Below, one piece after another: positions 54,513-62,646 of a stretch of 64,000 bases of DNA. The position numbers were made by a program, and so were the translations under genes. Origin of the DNA: Trebonia sp963795335 (GTDB lineage Bacteria; Actinomycetota; Actinomycetes; Streptosporangiales; Streptosporangiaceae); NCBI GenBank assembly GCA_963795335.1, contig CAWCHI010000008.1, forward strand, positions 62,001 through 126,000, written 5' to 3'. Within the stretch, counting starts at the first letter, position 1. Every line of letters starts with the position of its first letter. Below the pieces are notes generated by a model that worked only from the letters and a program-made list of their open reading frames with translations, made no database searches and was not told the DNA's origin.

Positions 54513-55385
54513 TCAGTCCAGGGCGCAGATAGCGCACTGCGCGAGTTCGTCGCTGTCGCCCGCCGGCAGCACGTCATGCCGGCGCACCACCACCGGGCAG
54601 TCCCCGGCGTGATGAAGCGTGCCGGTCGGGGTCTTCCAGCGGCGCTCGTCGTCGGTCACCCTGGCCCCGGCCTCCAGCCGGACGTCGGCCCCGAGGTAGA
54701 TCTCCTCCAGCTCGTGCCGGATGTCACCCGGCTCGCCGATCGTGACCACCGTCCCCTTGGAGATCACCGCGGCGAAGTCGGCGATCTCGAGCACCAGCTC
54801 GGCCAGCTGCTCGACCAGGACGATGGTGCGGCCCTCGGCCGCGATCTCGGCGACGGAGTCGAACAGCCGCTCGACGATGATCGGGGCCAGCCCCATGGAG
54901 ATCTCGTCGATGAGGATCACCTGCGGATCGGTCGTCAGCGCCCGGCTGAGCGCCAGCATGTGCTGCTCGCCACCCGACAAGGTGCCCGCGATCTGGCCGC
55001 GCCGCTGGCCGAGGACCGGGAAGCGCCCGTAGGCGATCTCCTCGACCTGGGACATCTTCTTGCCCGCGATCGGACACTGGAGCAGCAGGTTCTCCCGCAC
55101 GGTGAGGGACGGGAAGGTACCACGGCCCTCCGGGATCAGGCACATGCCGCTGCGGGCGATCAGCCGCGGGGCCTTGCCGGTGACGTCGGCTCCGCGCAGC
55201 GTGACCGAGCCCGCCTTGGGGGCCAGCAGGCCCGACGCCACCCGCAGCGAGGTGGTCTTGCCCGCGCCGTTGGGTCCGAGGACCGCGGTCACCTTGCCTT
55301 CCGCGATCGGCAGGGTGAGCGAGAACAGGGCCTGCACCGGCCCGTAGGCGGCGTCGACGCCACTCAGCTCAAGCGCTCTCGGCAT
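54513..55385 (-). CDS. livF: LivF-type ABC ATPase with cysteine-bearing C-terminal tail
   Basis: 290 residues, about 50 longer than LivF. Walker A GPNGAGKT, signature LSGGEQHM, Walker B VILIDEI with Ile in place of the usual Pro after Glu, and LVEQ. After residue about 235 a tail follows: RRWKTPTGTLHHAGDCPVVV, then a second Cys pair in CAICALD at the extreme C-terminus. The H-x4-C and C-x2-C arrangement could bind zinc. Overlaps LivG (the start lies 17 bp inside it). Confidence 0.9.
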   Translation of the reverse strand: MPRALELSGVDAAYGPVQALFSLTLPIAEGKVTAVLGPNGAGKTTSLRVASGLLAPKAGSVTLRGADVTGKAPRLIARSGMCLIPEGRGTFPSLTVRENLLLQCPIAGKKMSQVEEIAYGRFPVLGQRRGQIAGTLSGGEQHMLALSRALTTDPQVILIDEISMGLAPIIVERLFDSVAEIAAEGRTIVLVEQLAELVLEIADFAAVISKGTVVTIGEPGDIRHELEEIYLGADVRLEAGARVTDDERRWKTPTGTLHHAGDCPVVVRRHDVLPAGDSDELAQCAICALD

Positions 55386-56112
55386 GATGCCTCCGTCCCA
55401 GGTAGGCCTCTTGCACCGCCGCGCTCGCGCGCACCTCGGTCGCCGTGCCGGCCGCGATGACCTGACCGAACTCCAGCACGTAGACGTAGGCGCAGATCGA
55501 GGAGACCAGCTCGACGTGGTGCTCGACCAGCATCACGGTGGTGCCGGAGGCGGCGACGTAGCCGGCCAGGGTCTCCCCCAGCTTGCGCGACTCGGCCTCG
55601 TTGAGTCCGGCCGACGGCTCGTCGAGCAGCAGCACCCTGGGGTGCAGGGCGACCGCCCGGGCCACCTCCACCAGCCGGCCGTAGCCGCTGGACAGGTCGG
55701 TGACGTCCTGGCTGGCCACGTCCCCCAGGCCGAGCAGCTCGATCGCCTCGGCGGTGGCGGCCCGGGGATCCCAGCCGTGGTGCCAGCCGCGGGCGAACTC
55801 GGCTGCGGTGAGGATGTTCTCCTCCACCGTCATCGACCGCCACAGCTCGAGCCGCTGGAACGTGCGGGCCATGCCGTGCCGGGCACGCCGGTGCGGTGGC
55901 ATCCGCGTGACGTTGCGCCCCTCGAGCGTCACGTGCCCGCTGCGCGGCCGGACCAGCCCGGACAGCACGCCGATCATGGTGGACTTGCCGGCTCCGTTGG
56001 GGCCGATGAGGCCGGTGATCTTGCCCTGCTCGAGCTCCATCGACACGTGGTTGAGGGCCAGCAGGCCACGGTAAGCCACGGTCACCTTGTCGGTGACGAG
56101 GGCGGCGGTCAT
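55369..56112 (-). CDS. livG: LivG-type ABC transporter ATPase
   Basis: 247 residues. Walker A GPNGAGKS, LSSGYGRLVEVAR as signature region, Walker B VLLLDEP and LVEHH. Standard LivG length, in contrast to the fused LivG of the first importer. Follows the LivH-LivM fusion directly (stop at 56113). Confidence 0.92.
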   Translation of the reverse strand: MTAALVTDKVTVAYRGLLALNHVSMELEQGKITGLIGPNGAGKSTMIGVLSGLVRPRSGHVTLEGRNVTRMPPHRRARHGMARTFQRLELWRSMTVEENILTAAEFARGWHHGWDPRAATAEAIELLGLGDVASQDVTDLSSGYGRLVEVARAVALHPRVLLLDEPSAGLNEAESRKLGETLAGYVAASGTTVMLVEHHVELVSSICAYVYVLEFGQVIAAGTATEVRASAAVQEAYLGRRHHAESA

Positions 56113-58088
56113 CTAGGCTCCCCCTTCTCGGTCGGTGCCGCCGACGACCGCGCTGGCCGAGGTCACCTCGGCCAGGCCAGCGTCGTCAGGGATGGTGACC
56201 CGGCGGGCGGCACGCTTGGCCTTCCACCGCCGGTAGGCGTCGCGGTTCTGGGCGATCGACCCCTCGGGGTGCTGGGCCAGGGCGAATACGGCCAGCCCGA
56301 TGCCGAACGGCTGGATCGCGGCGACGACGTTCTGGTTGCTGATCCAGTTCGGGATCATCAGGTAGAACAGGGAGTAGAAGATCCCGCCCACGAACGCCCC
56401 GCTGATGCTGGTGACGCCGTAGATGCTGAGGATCAGCAGTGCGACGAGCGAGTTCATGTAGACGAACTGGCTGGACAGCGCCTGCTGGTACAGGCCGCCG
56501 TACAGGCAGCCCATCAGCCCGGCCATCGCTGACCCGACCGCCAGCACGATCAGCTTGGTCCGGACCACGTTGAGGCCAAGGGCCAGCCGGCCGCGGGGGC
56601 GTCCCGCAGGGCCGCCAGCTGCCGGCCGAAGGGCCGCGTCCGGATCCACAAGATGCCCGCCGCGAGCAGCCCCACCGCGACCAGCGCGACCGCGGAGACC
56701 GAGGTGTAGGACCGTGCGTTCAGCCCGAAGATATTGGGCGGCGGGACCGCGATGCCCGAGCCCTGCTCCGGGAAGATGGCCGAGCTGGCGAAGAACACGT
56801 TGTCCATCAGCAGCGCGAACGCCAGGGTGGACAGGGCCAGGTACAGCCCCCGCAGCCGCAGCGCGGGCAGCGCCACGACCGCGCCCAGCAGCCCGGTGCT
56901 GACCGTGGCGACGATCAGCGCCGCCCAGTAGGGCAGGTGGGCGCCGGAACTGAGGTGGGACAAGATCACGTCGCCGAAGCCGAGGAAACTGAACTGGGCC
57001 AGTGAGACCTGCCCGGCCATGCCGGTGACCAGGATCAGGCTCAGCAGGATGCCGACGTAGATGATGCCGTTGCCGACCACCAGCTGGTAGACGCTGGAGA
57101 AGTGCGGCACCACCACGATGACCAGCACCACCCCGACCACGATCATCGCCAGCATGGTCCGCAGCCGGGGCGGATTCGGCTCGCGGAAGGACTGGATGCG
57201 TTCCTGCTCGCCGTAGCTGGCCCGGCGCAGCGAGAGCACGACGAACAGCAAGATGAACGGGGCGGCGTCGGTCACGTTCTGGAACAGGTTGGTGGGCGGC
57301 AGGTAGCCGACCATGAACGAGCTGCCGATGCCGAGGATCATCGCACCGACGAACGCCCACGGCAGGCTGGTCAGCCCACCGACGATGGCCGCCCCGTAGG
57401 CCGAGACGACCAGCAGGCTGAGCGTGTTGATGTCCATCGACACGCCCGGCGCGAGCAAGATCGCCGCCAGGGCGGCGAGCGAGGTGCCCACCGCCCAGGA
57501 CAGCGACGTGACCAGGCGCGGGTTGATCCCGTAGAGCTGGGTCAGGTCCCGGTCGTCGACCACGCCCCGCATCATGGTGCCGATCCGCGTCTTCTTCAGC
57601 AGCAGCCACAGCCCGAAGGCCACCACCGCCGCGACGATGACGTCGGCCAGCTGGTCGTAGGTGACGTTGAGGCCATTGATGGGCGAGAACGAGGCCGAGG
57701 AGAAGATCGACGGCATCACCTCGGTCACGTTCTCGCCCCGGCCCCAGATCAGCGAGGCGAGACCCTGGCACAGCACGAGGATGGTCAGGGTCACCACCAG
57801 CCGCTGCGCCACCGACGCCCGCTCGAGCCAGCGCATGACCGCCCAGTCGAGCAGGACGCCGGTGGCGGGGGCCACCACCAGCACGCAGACCACCAGTGCG
57901 ACCCACTCGTTGAGACCCTGATTTACCCACAGCTCGTACATCAGGTAAGCCATGATCATGCCGATGGCACCGTGGGCGACGTTGAAGACCCGCGAGGTGG
58001 CGTAGGTCAGCACCAGCCCCGCCGCCGCGATCGAGTAGAGCGCGCCGGTGACGATGCCGATGATGAGGTAAATCAGGAAGGTATCCAT
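56113..58088 (-). pseudogene. LivH-LivM fusion permease, frame broken once
   Basis: From ATG 58088: a LivH-type half (IYLIIGIVTGALYSIAAAGL, TSRVFNVAHGAIGM) to about residue 290, then a LivM half (YVGILLSLILVTGMAGQVSLAQFSF). After RQLAALRDAPAA, near 56581-56597 in a G run, the frame breaks and resumes as LALGLNVVRTKLIVLAVGSA to the stop at 56113. About 658 residues joined. Both permease halves of the importer in one chain, the opposite fusion to the LivM-LivG of the first operon. The break is likely a sequence error, because the remaining transmembrane part is intact. Confidence 0.8.
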
Positions 58089-58098
58089 AACGGCGGCG

Positions 58099-59499
58099 TC
58101 ACGACCCCGTGGGGTAGGTGTACTGCGTCTGCGCCACGCAGCCGAAGCTGCCGGTCTTCGGGTAGATCTGGGTGTAACCGGTCGCGGTCGACTCCTGGAT
58201 CTGGTTGCAGTACTGCGCGGGCAGCGTGCCCTTCTCCGACGGGTTGGCGAAAGTGGCCGACATGCCGTCGGCGTTGAAGTTGGTGACGCCCTTCAGCGCG
58301 GTCAGCAGCTTGGCCCGGGTCAGTTCGGGTCCGGCTTTGATCAGGCCCTGGACGAAGTAGGCGGCCTGGATCCAGCCCTCGGTGGTGAACACGTCAAGCG
58401 GCTGCGACGAGGCCGTCTTGTTCACCCAGTACAGGAACTGCTTGCCACCGGTCGTCGCGTCGAGTGCCGCGTCGTTCAGGAAGGGCAGGTTGTAGTAGGT
58501 GGAGGCGGCCTGCCAGCCAGCCGCGCCCGAGCCCGCCAGCTGGTGCCAGGAAGCGTCGTAGATGGCGTAGTTGGTCTTGAGGGTCGGGTTCCAGCCCTGC
58601 TGCTGCATGGCCTGCGCCAGCAGGCCGGCCTCGGTGATGTCCTCGGCGAAGGCGTCCACCACGTCGGCCCCCTTGGCCCGGGCCTGGATCACGTACGGGG
58701 TCAGGTTGGCGACGGTGCCGCTGATGCCGACGTTGTAGACGGTGTTCACGCCAACGCTCTTCCAGCCGGCCACGTCGGAGGCCACGAACGGCTGGATGCC
58801 AGCTGTGTTCACCCAGATGATGGCGACCTTGGAGATCGACGGGTTGGCCGCCTTGTAGAGCGAGTAAGCGCCGTTGCCGGCCGTGCCGTAGGGCACCGCG
58901 GGCTCGTCGTTGACCTGGTTGGACAGGGCGTAGTACTCGGGGTCGAAGGCGGTGCCGACCCACGGGATCCCGCTCGAGCCGACCATCTTGAACGCCACCG
59001 CGTCCACGTTGGACTGGGTGCCGTTGAGGGCGAACATCTGCGGAAGGTACTTGGTGAACACGCCCAGCCCGACGTTCGGGTCGAAGGTGGTGTTCATCTC
59101 GGTCAGGTTGAGCTTGCGCCCGTAGATGCCGCCGCTGGCGTTGACCATCGCGTAGTAGGCGGCCGCGCCGAGATAGGTGCCGATCTGCGCGTTGGACACG
59201 CCATCGCCTGCCGCGATCGGGCTGCCCACGTTGATGCTGGTCGCGGTCAGGCCGATCTGACCGTTGCTGCCGCCGTTACCGCCCGACGGCGCCGGGTAGC
59301 TCGCGAACGGGGCGACGCTGGCGGGGATGGATCCCCCGGTCGCAGCGCTGCTGCCGGTGGCGGCGGCCCCGCTGGCGGCCGCCGTGCCGCTCGAGCTTGA
59401 TTTGGAACTGCAGGCTGCCGCCGTGAGCGCGACCACCGCGAGCAGGCTCGCGGCCGCCATCGTGCGCCGTCTTGACCGTCTTTTCTTCCCCTGCTCCAT
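58099..59499 (-). CDS. Substrate-binding lipoprotein of second HAAT importer
   Basis: 466 residues. Sec lipoprotein signal: basic KKRRSRRR, hydrophobic stretch, lipobox LTAAAC; then a Ser/Ala/Gly-rich linker of about 60 residues to the cell wall. Periplasmic-binding fold type I, LivJ-like (INVGSPIAAGDGVSNAQIGT, VAIIWVNTAGIQPFV). No twin-arginine motif, unlike the binding protein at 22082-23446. First gene of the second importer operon. Confidence 0.92.
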   Translation of the reverse strand: MEQGKKRRSRRRTMAAASLLAVVALTAAACSSKSSSSGTAAASGAAATGSSAATGGSIPASVAPFASYPAPSGGNGGSNGQIGLTATSINVGSPIAAGDGVSNAQIGTYLGAAAYYAMVNASGGIYGRKLNLTEMNTTFDPNVGLGVFTKYLPQMFALNGTQSNVDAVAFKMVGSSGIPWVGTAFDPEYYALSNQVNDEPAVPYGTAGNGAYSLYKAANPSISKVAIIWVNTAGIQPFVASDVAGWKSVGVNTVYNVGISGTVANLTPYVIQARAKGADVVDAFAEDITEAGLLAQAMQQQGWNPTLKTNYAIYDASWHQLAGSGAAGWQAASTYYNLPFLNDAALDATTGGKQFLYWVNKTASSQPLDVFTTEGWIQAAYFVQGLIKAGPELTRAKLLTALKGVTNFNADGMSATFANPSEKGTLPAQYCNQIQESTATGYTQIYPKTGSFGCVAQTQYTYPTGS

Positions 59500-59672
59500 T
59501 GCCGGACCTCCGTGGCCTTAAGTCGATGCCGTTTATCTCGTTGCCTCAGCCGTTGCGGCGGGGCATTCGCCGATTGGGGGGACCGCGGGAAACCGCAGAT
59601 GCGACCGCTGGGCAAGGTCTTTGGTTTTACCTTGCCGGGGATCGTCCTAATGGCACGTTGTTGGTCAGGCCA

Positions 59673-59701
59673 AGTGTAAAGTCGGGCGTAACAGCCGTCA
59701 A
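59673..59701 (-). promoter_or_regulatory. Promoter of the second importer operon
   Basis: Minus strand: TTGACG (59696-59701), 17 bp, TACACT (59673-59678). Start near 59666, leader about 166 nt. Confidence 0.65.
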
Positions 59702-59702
59702 C

Positions 59703-59725
59703 GGTTAACTTGGTGTAACTTCACC
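59703..59725. promoter_or_regulatory. Imperfect inverted repeat upstream of the -35
   Basis: GGTTAACTT (59703-59711) and AACTTCACC (59717-59725) match as inverted arms in 7 of 9 positions around GGTGT. It abuts the -35 box, the place of an activator or GntR-type site. Confidence 0.45.
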
Positions 59726-59787
59726 ATTTACGAAAATGGCAGACGGGGGCGCCCGCGACAGAATAGATCTCTTTGAATAAGACAGCG

Positions 59788-59826
59788 CAGGCCGCCACCC
59801 CGGGGTTGCCGGGGCACGGCGGCCTG
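59788..59826 (-). terminator. Hairpin downstream of the mutase operon
   Basis: CAGGCCGCC (59788-59796) pairs with GGCGGCCTG (59818-59826), perfect 9 bp, with a further C/G stem in the loop. Lies 60 bp after the mutase stop. No long T run. Confidence 0.5.
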
Positions 59827-59887
59827 CCTCACCACTCCCGCGAGCGCCTGACCGCCGCGTTCCGCGGCAGGTCACGGCGCTGGCGAA

Positions 59888-61675
59888 TTAGAACACGGGC
59901 CGCTCGGTGTAACGGCCGAACTCGGTCTCCAGCGCCTTGACGATCTCGCCCATGGACGCGCTCGCCTCGACGGCCGCGATCGTGGCCGGCATGATGTTCT
60001 CGTCCGGCAGCTTCGCGATGCGCACCAATTCCGCGAGCGCACGCTCGACCGCCGCCTGGTCGCGTGTTTCCTTGACTTCTTTCAGCCGTTGAATTTTCCG
60101 CCGTTCACTGTCGGGGTCGAGCCGGTGGGTCTCGATCTGCTGATCAGAGGTGTCGGTGTCGACGAACTTATTGACGCCGATAACGGTGCGGTCGCCGCTC
60201 GCCTTGCGGGTCGCGAAATCGTAGGCGAAGTCGGCGATCTCCTTCTGGAAGTAATTCGCGTCGATGGCCGCGAGCATGCCGCCGAGCTCGTCGATGGTGT
60301 CGAAGTACCGCGCAATCCCCGCCTCCATATCGGCGGTGAGCCGCTCGACGTAATAGGAGCCGCCGAGCGGGTCGATGACCTGGGTGACGTTGGTTTCCTC
60401 GGCGATGATCTGCTGGGTGCGCAGCGACAGCTTCATCGCGAACTCGGACGGGATCGTGTAGGCCTCGTCGAGGCCGTTGGTATGCAGCGACTGGGTGCCG
60501 CCGAGCACCGCCGCGAGCGCCTGGATCGCCGTGCGCACGATGTTGTTGTACGGCTGCGGCTTGGTCAGCGTCGCCGCCGCGGTCTGGGTGTGGAAGCGCA
60601 TCCGCATCGACTCGGGGTTGCGCGCGCCGAACTCCTCCTTCATCATCCGCGCGTAGAACCGCCGCGCCGCGCGGAACTTGGCGATCTCCTCGAAGAAGTC
60701 CGCCTGGCAGACGAAGAAGAACGACAGCCGTGGCGCGAACGTGTCGACGTCCATGCCGGTCGCGACGACGGTACGGACGTACTCGCGCGCGGCCGCAAGG
60801 GTGAACGCGATCTCCTGGAGGGCGCTGGAACCCGCCTCGGAGGTGTGGTACCCGCTGATGTTGACCGGGTTGTAGCGTGCCATCCGGGTCGCCGTGTAGG
60901 TGATGGTGTCCCGCACGATCCGCATGCTCGGCGCGGGCGGGTAGATCCACTCCTTCTGGGCGATGTACTCCTTGAGAATGTCGTTCTGGATCGTCCCCGA
61001 CAGCTTGTCGAGGTCGTAACCGCGCCGCCGGGCCAGCGCGATGTACATCGCCAGCAAGATCCAGCCGGACGGGTTGATCGTCATCGACACGCTGATCTCC
61101 TCGAGGTTGATGTCCTCGAAGAGCTTCTCCATGTCCTCCAGCACGTCGACCGCGACGCCTTCCCGGCCGACCTCGCCCAGGCTCATCGCGTCGTCGGAGT
61201 CGTAGCCCATCAGCGTGGGCATGTCGAAGTCGATCGACAGGCCGGTCTGGCCCTGCCCGATCAGGTACTTGAAGCGCTGGTTGGTCTCCTCCGGGGTGCC
61301 GAAGCCGGCGATCTGCCGCATCGTCCACGGCCGGCCGCGGTACATCGTCGGGTACGGCCCGCGGGTGAACGGGTACTGCCCGGGCAGGCCGATCGCCTCG
61401 AACGGGACGTCGGCGATGTCGGCCGGCGTGTAGACCCGCTGCACTGGCGCCCCGGAGCCGGAGTAGTACTGCTCCTTCGTCTCCGGCCGCTTGGCCAGGA
61501 AGCCGGCCAGCTCGCCCGCCTCCCAGTCACGGACCTGCGCCCGGATCGGGTCCAGCTCGGTGCGGCCCGCCTCGGTGCGGCCCGCCTCGGTGGGCCCTCC
61601 CTCGGCCGGCACTGACGCGCCGGGGGCGGGCTCGCCGGCGACCGGGCCGGGGCCGGCTGCGTTGTCGTCCATCAT
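59888..61675 (-). CDS. hcmA: 2-Hydroxyisobutyryl-CoA mutase large subunit (B12-dependent)
   Basis: 595 residues; the ATG pair at 61675/61672 follows GGGAG. Substrate-binding TIM barrel of acyl-CoA mutases without a B12 domain, so a separate small subunit is needed; none is in the window. Ile122 in MRQIAGFG and Asp149 in GLSIDFD correspond to Ile90 and Asp117 (same 27-residue spacing) that define HcmA; methylmalonyl-CoA mutase has Tyr and Ala, isobutyryl-CoA mutase Phe and Ala there. EYIAQKEW has Gln where methylmalonyl-CoA mutase has the carboxylate-binding Arg; the catalytic His is in SGYHTSEAG. It should interconvert 2-hydroxyisobutyryl-CoA and 3-hydroxybutyryl-CoA. The N-terminal 40 residues are an acidic Pro/Gly tail with a TEAGR repeat. 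Confidence 0.88.
   Translation of the reverse strand: MMDDNAAGPGPVAGEPAPGASVPAEGGPTEAGRTEAGRTELDPIRAQVRDWEAGELAGFLAKRPETKEQYYSGSGAPVQRVYTPADIADVPFEAIGLPGQYPFTRGPYPTMYRGRPWTMRQIAGFGTPEETNQRFKYLIGQGQTGLSIDFDMPTLMGYDSDDAMSLGEVGREGVAVDVLEDMEKLFEDINLEEISVSMTINPSGWILLAMYIALARRRGYDLDKLSGTIQNDILKEYIAQKEWIYPPAPSMRIVRDTITYTATRMARYNPVNISGYHTSEAGSSALQEIAFTLAAAREYVRTVVATGMDVDTFAPRLSFFFVCQADFFEEIAKFRAARRFYARMMKEEFGARNPESMRMRFHTQTAAATLTKPQPYNNIVRTAIQALAAVLGGTQSLHTNGLDEAYTIPSEFAMKLSLRTQQIIAEETNVTQVIDPLGGSYYVERLTADMEAGIARYFDTIDELGGMLAAIDANYFQKEIADFAYDFATRKASGDRTVIGVNKFVDTDTSDQQIETHRLDPDSERRKIQRLKEVKETRDQAAVERALAELVRIAKLPDENIMPATIAAVEASASMGEIVKALETEFGRYTERPVF
61556..61600. repeat. In-frame 15-bp repeat in the mutase N-terminus
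   Basis: CTCGGTGCGGCCCGC twice exactly (61556-61570, 61571-61585) plus a degenerate third copy (61586-61600), encoding TEAGR-type pentapeptides in the N-terminal tail. Confidence 0.8.
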
Positions 61676-61683
61676 GCTCCCTG

Positions 61684-62646
61684 TCACTCCTCGCCTGAGA
61701 CAAGCCTGCGCGCGGCCGCGTGCGGGTCGAGCTTGCGCGCCGCGACGTCGCGTGCCAGCGCGCCGAACGGGCTGGCTGCGCCCGGGTCGCCGAGCCGCCG
61801 CAGCAGCAGTTCCTTCGCGATGACGCGGATCCGCTCGGCCGCTGCGTCCAGCAGCCGCCGGTCCAGCTCGCCCGAGGTCGCCAGCCAGGTCCGGTGCCGG
61901 TCCAGCTCGTCGGCCAGCTCGGGCACCCCGGTCCCGTCGAGCGCGACCGTGTCCAGCACCGGCGGCCGCCACTGGCCCGGCTGGGCGGGCCCGCTCAGCC
62001 GCAGCATCGCGCGTAGCTCGGTCGCCGTCCGGCGCGCCTCGGGCCGGTCGGCCTTGTTGACCACGTGCAGGTCGGCCACCTCGAGGAGGCCGGCCTTCAT
62101 CGCCTGCACGTCGTCGCCGGCTCCGGGGACCGACACCACGACGACCGTGTGCGCCAGCCGCATGATGTCGACCTCGTCCTGGCCGACGCCGACCGTCTCC
62201 ACGATGACCGTGTCCCAGCCGGTCGCGTCCAGCACCGCGACCAGGTCGGCCGTCGCCCGGGAGAGGCCGCCGAGGGCGCCCCGGGCCGACACCGACCGCA
62301 CGTAGACCCCCGGGTCGGCGCTGTGGGTGGTCATCCGCAGCCGGTCACCGAGGATGGCCCCGCCGGTCAGCGCGCTCGACGGGTCGACCGCGACGACCGC
62401 GACCCGTTCCCCGCGCTCGCGCAGCACCCGCAGCAGCGCGCTGGTGAGCGAGCTCTTGCCGCTGCCGGGCGGCCCCGTGATGCCGATGACCCGGGCCTTG
62501 CCGCCGGTGGTGTAGACGTCGTGCATCACGTCGTCGAGTTGCCCGCGGCGCGACTCCACGGCGGAGATCAGCTGACTGAGCGCGACGATGTCGCCCGCCG
62601 CGGCCCGCTTCAGCACCGCGCGGTAGTCGCGCTGGGCCGTGGTCAC
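61684..62646 (-). CDS. meaB: MeaB-type GTPase chaperone of the B12 mutase
   Basis: 320 residues from GTG 62646, overlapping the ligase stop (GTGA). G1 GITGPPGSGKSS, VDPSSALTGGAILGDRLRM, G3 ETVGVGQDEVDI, G4 NKADRPE: G3E-family metallochaperone. It guards B12 loading and repair of the acyl-CoA mutase. Its place between the ligase and the mutase, 8 bp before the latter, assigns it to this enzyme (MeaH role). Confidence 0.92.
   Translation of the reverse strand: MTTAQRDYRAVLKRAAAGDIVALSQLISAVESRRGQLDDVMHDVYTTGGKARVIGITGPPGSGKSSLTSALLRVLRERGERVAVVAVDPSSALTGGAILGDRLRMTTHSADPGVYVRSVSARGALGGLSRATADLVAVLDATGWDTVIVETVGVGQDEVDIMRLAHTVVVVSVPGAGDDVQAMKAGLLEVADLHVVNKADRPEARRTATELRAMLRLSGPAQPGQWRPPVLDTVALDGTGVPELADELDRHRTWLATSGELDRRLLDAAAERIRVIAKELLLRRLGDPGAASPFGALARDVAARKLDPHAAARRLVSGEE

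Larger units (their letters stand above)
59500..59887. other. Intergenic region before the second importer operon
   Basis: Contains the operon promoter, a dyad just upstream of it, and a hairpin after the mutase gene. I see no gene in it. Confidence 0.7.

Noticed and set aside
59888..61675. Methylmalonyl-CoA mutase as product
   Set aside because: The carboxylate-binding Arg is Gln, the Tyr position is Ile and the B12 domain is absent; residues match HcmA instead.
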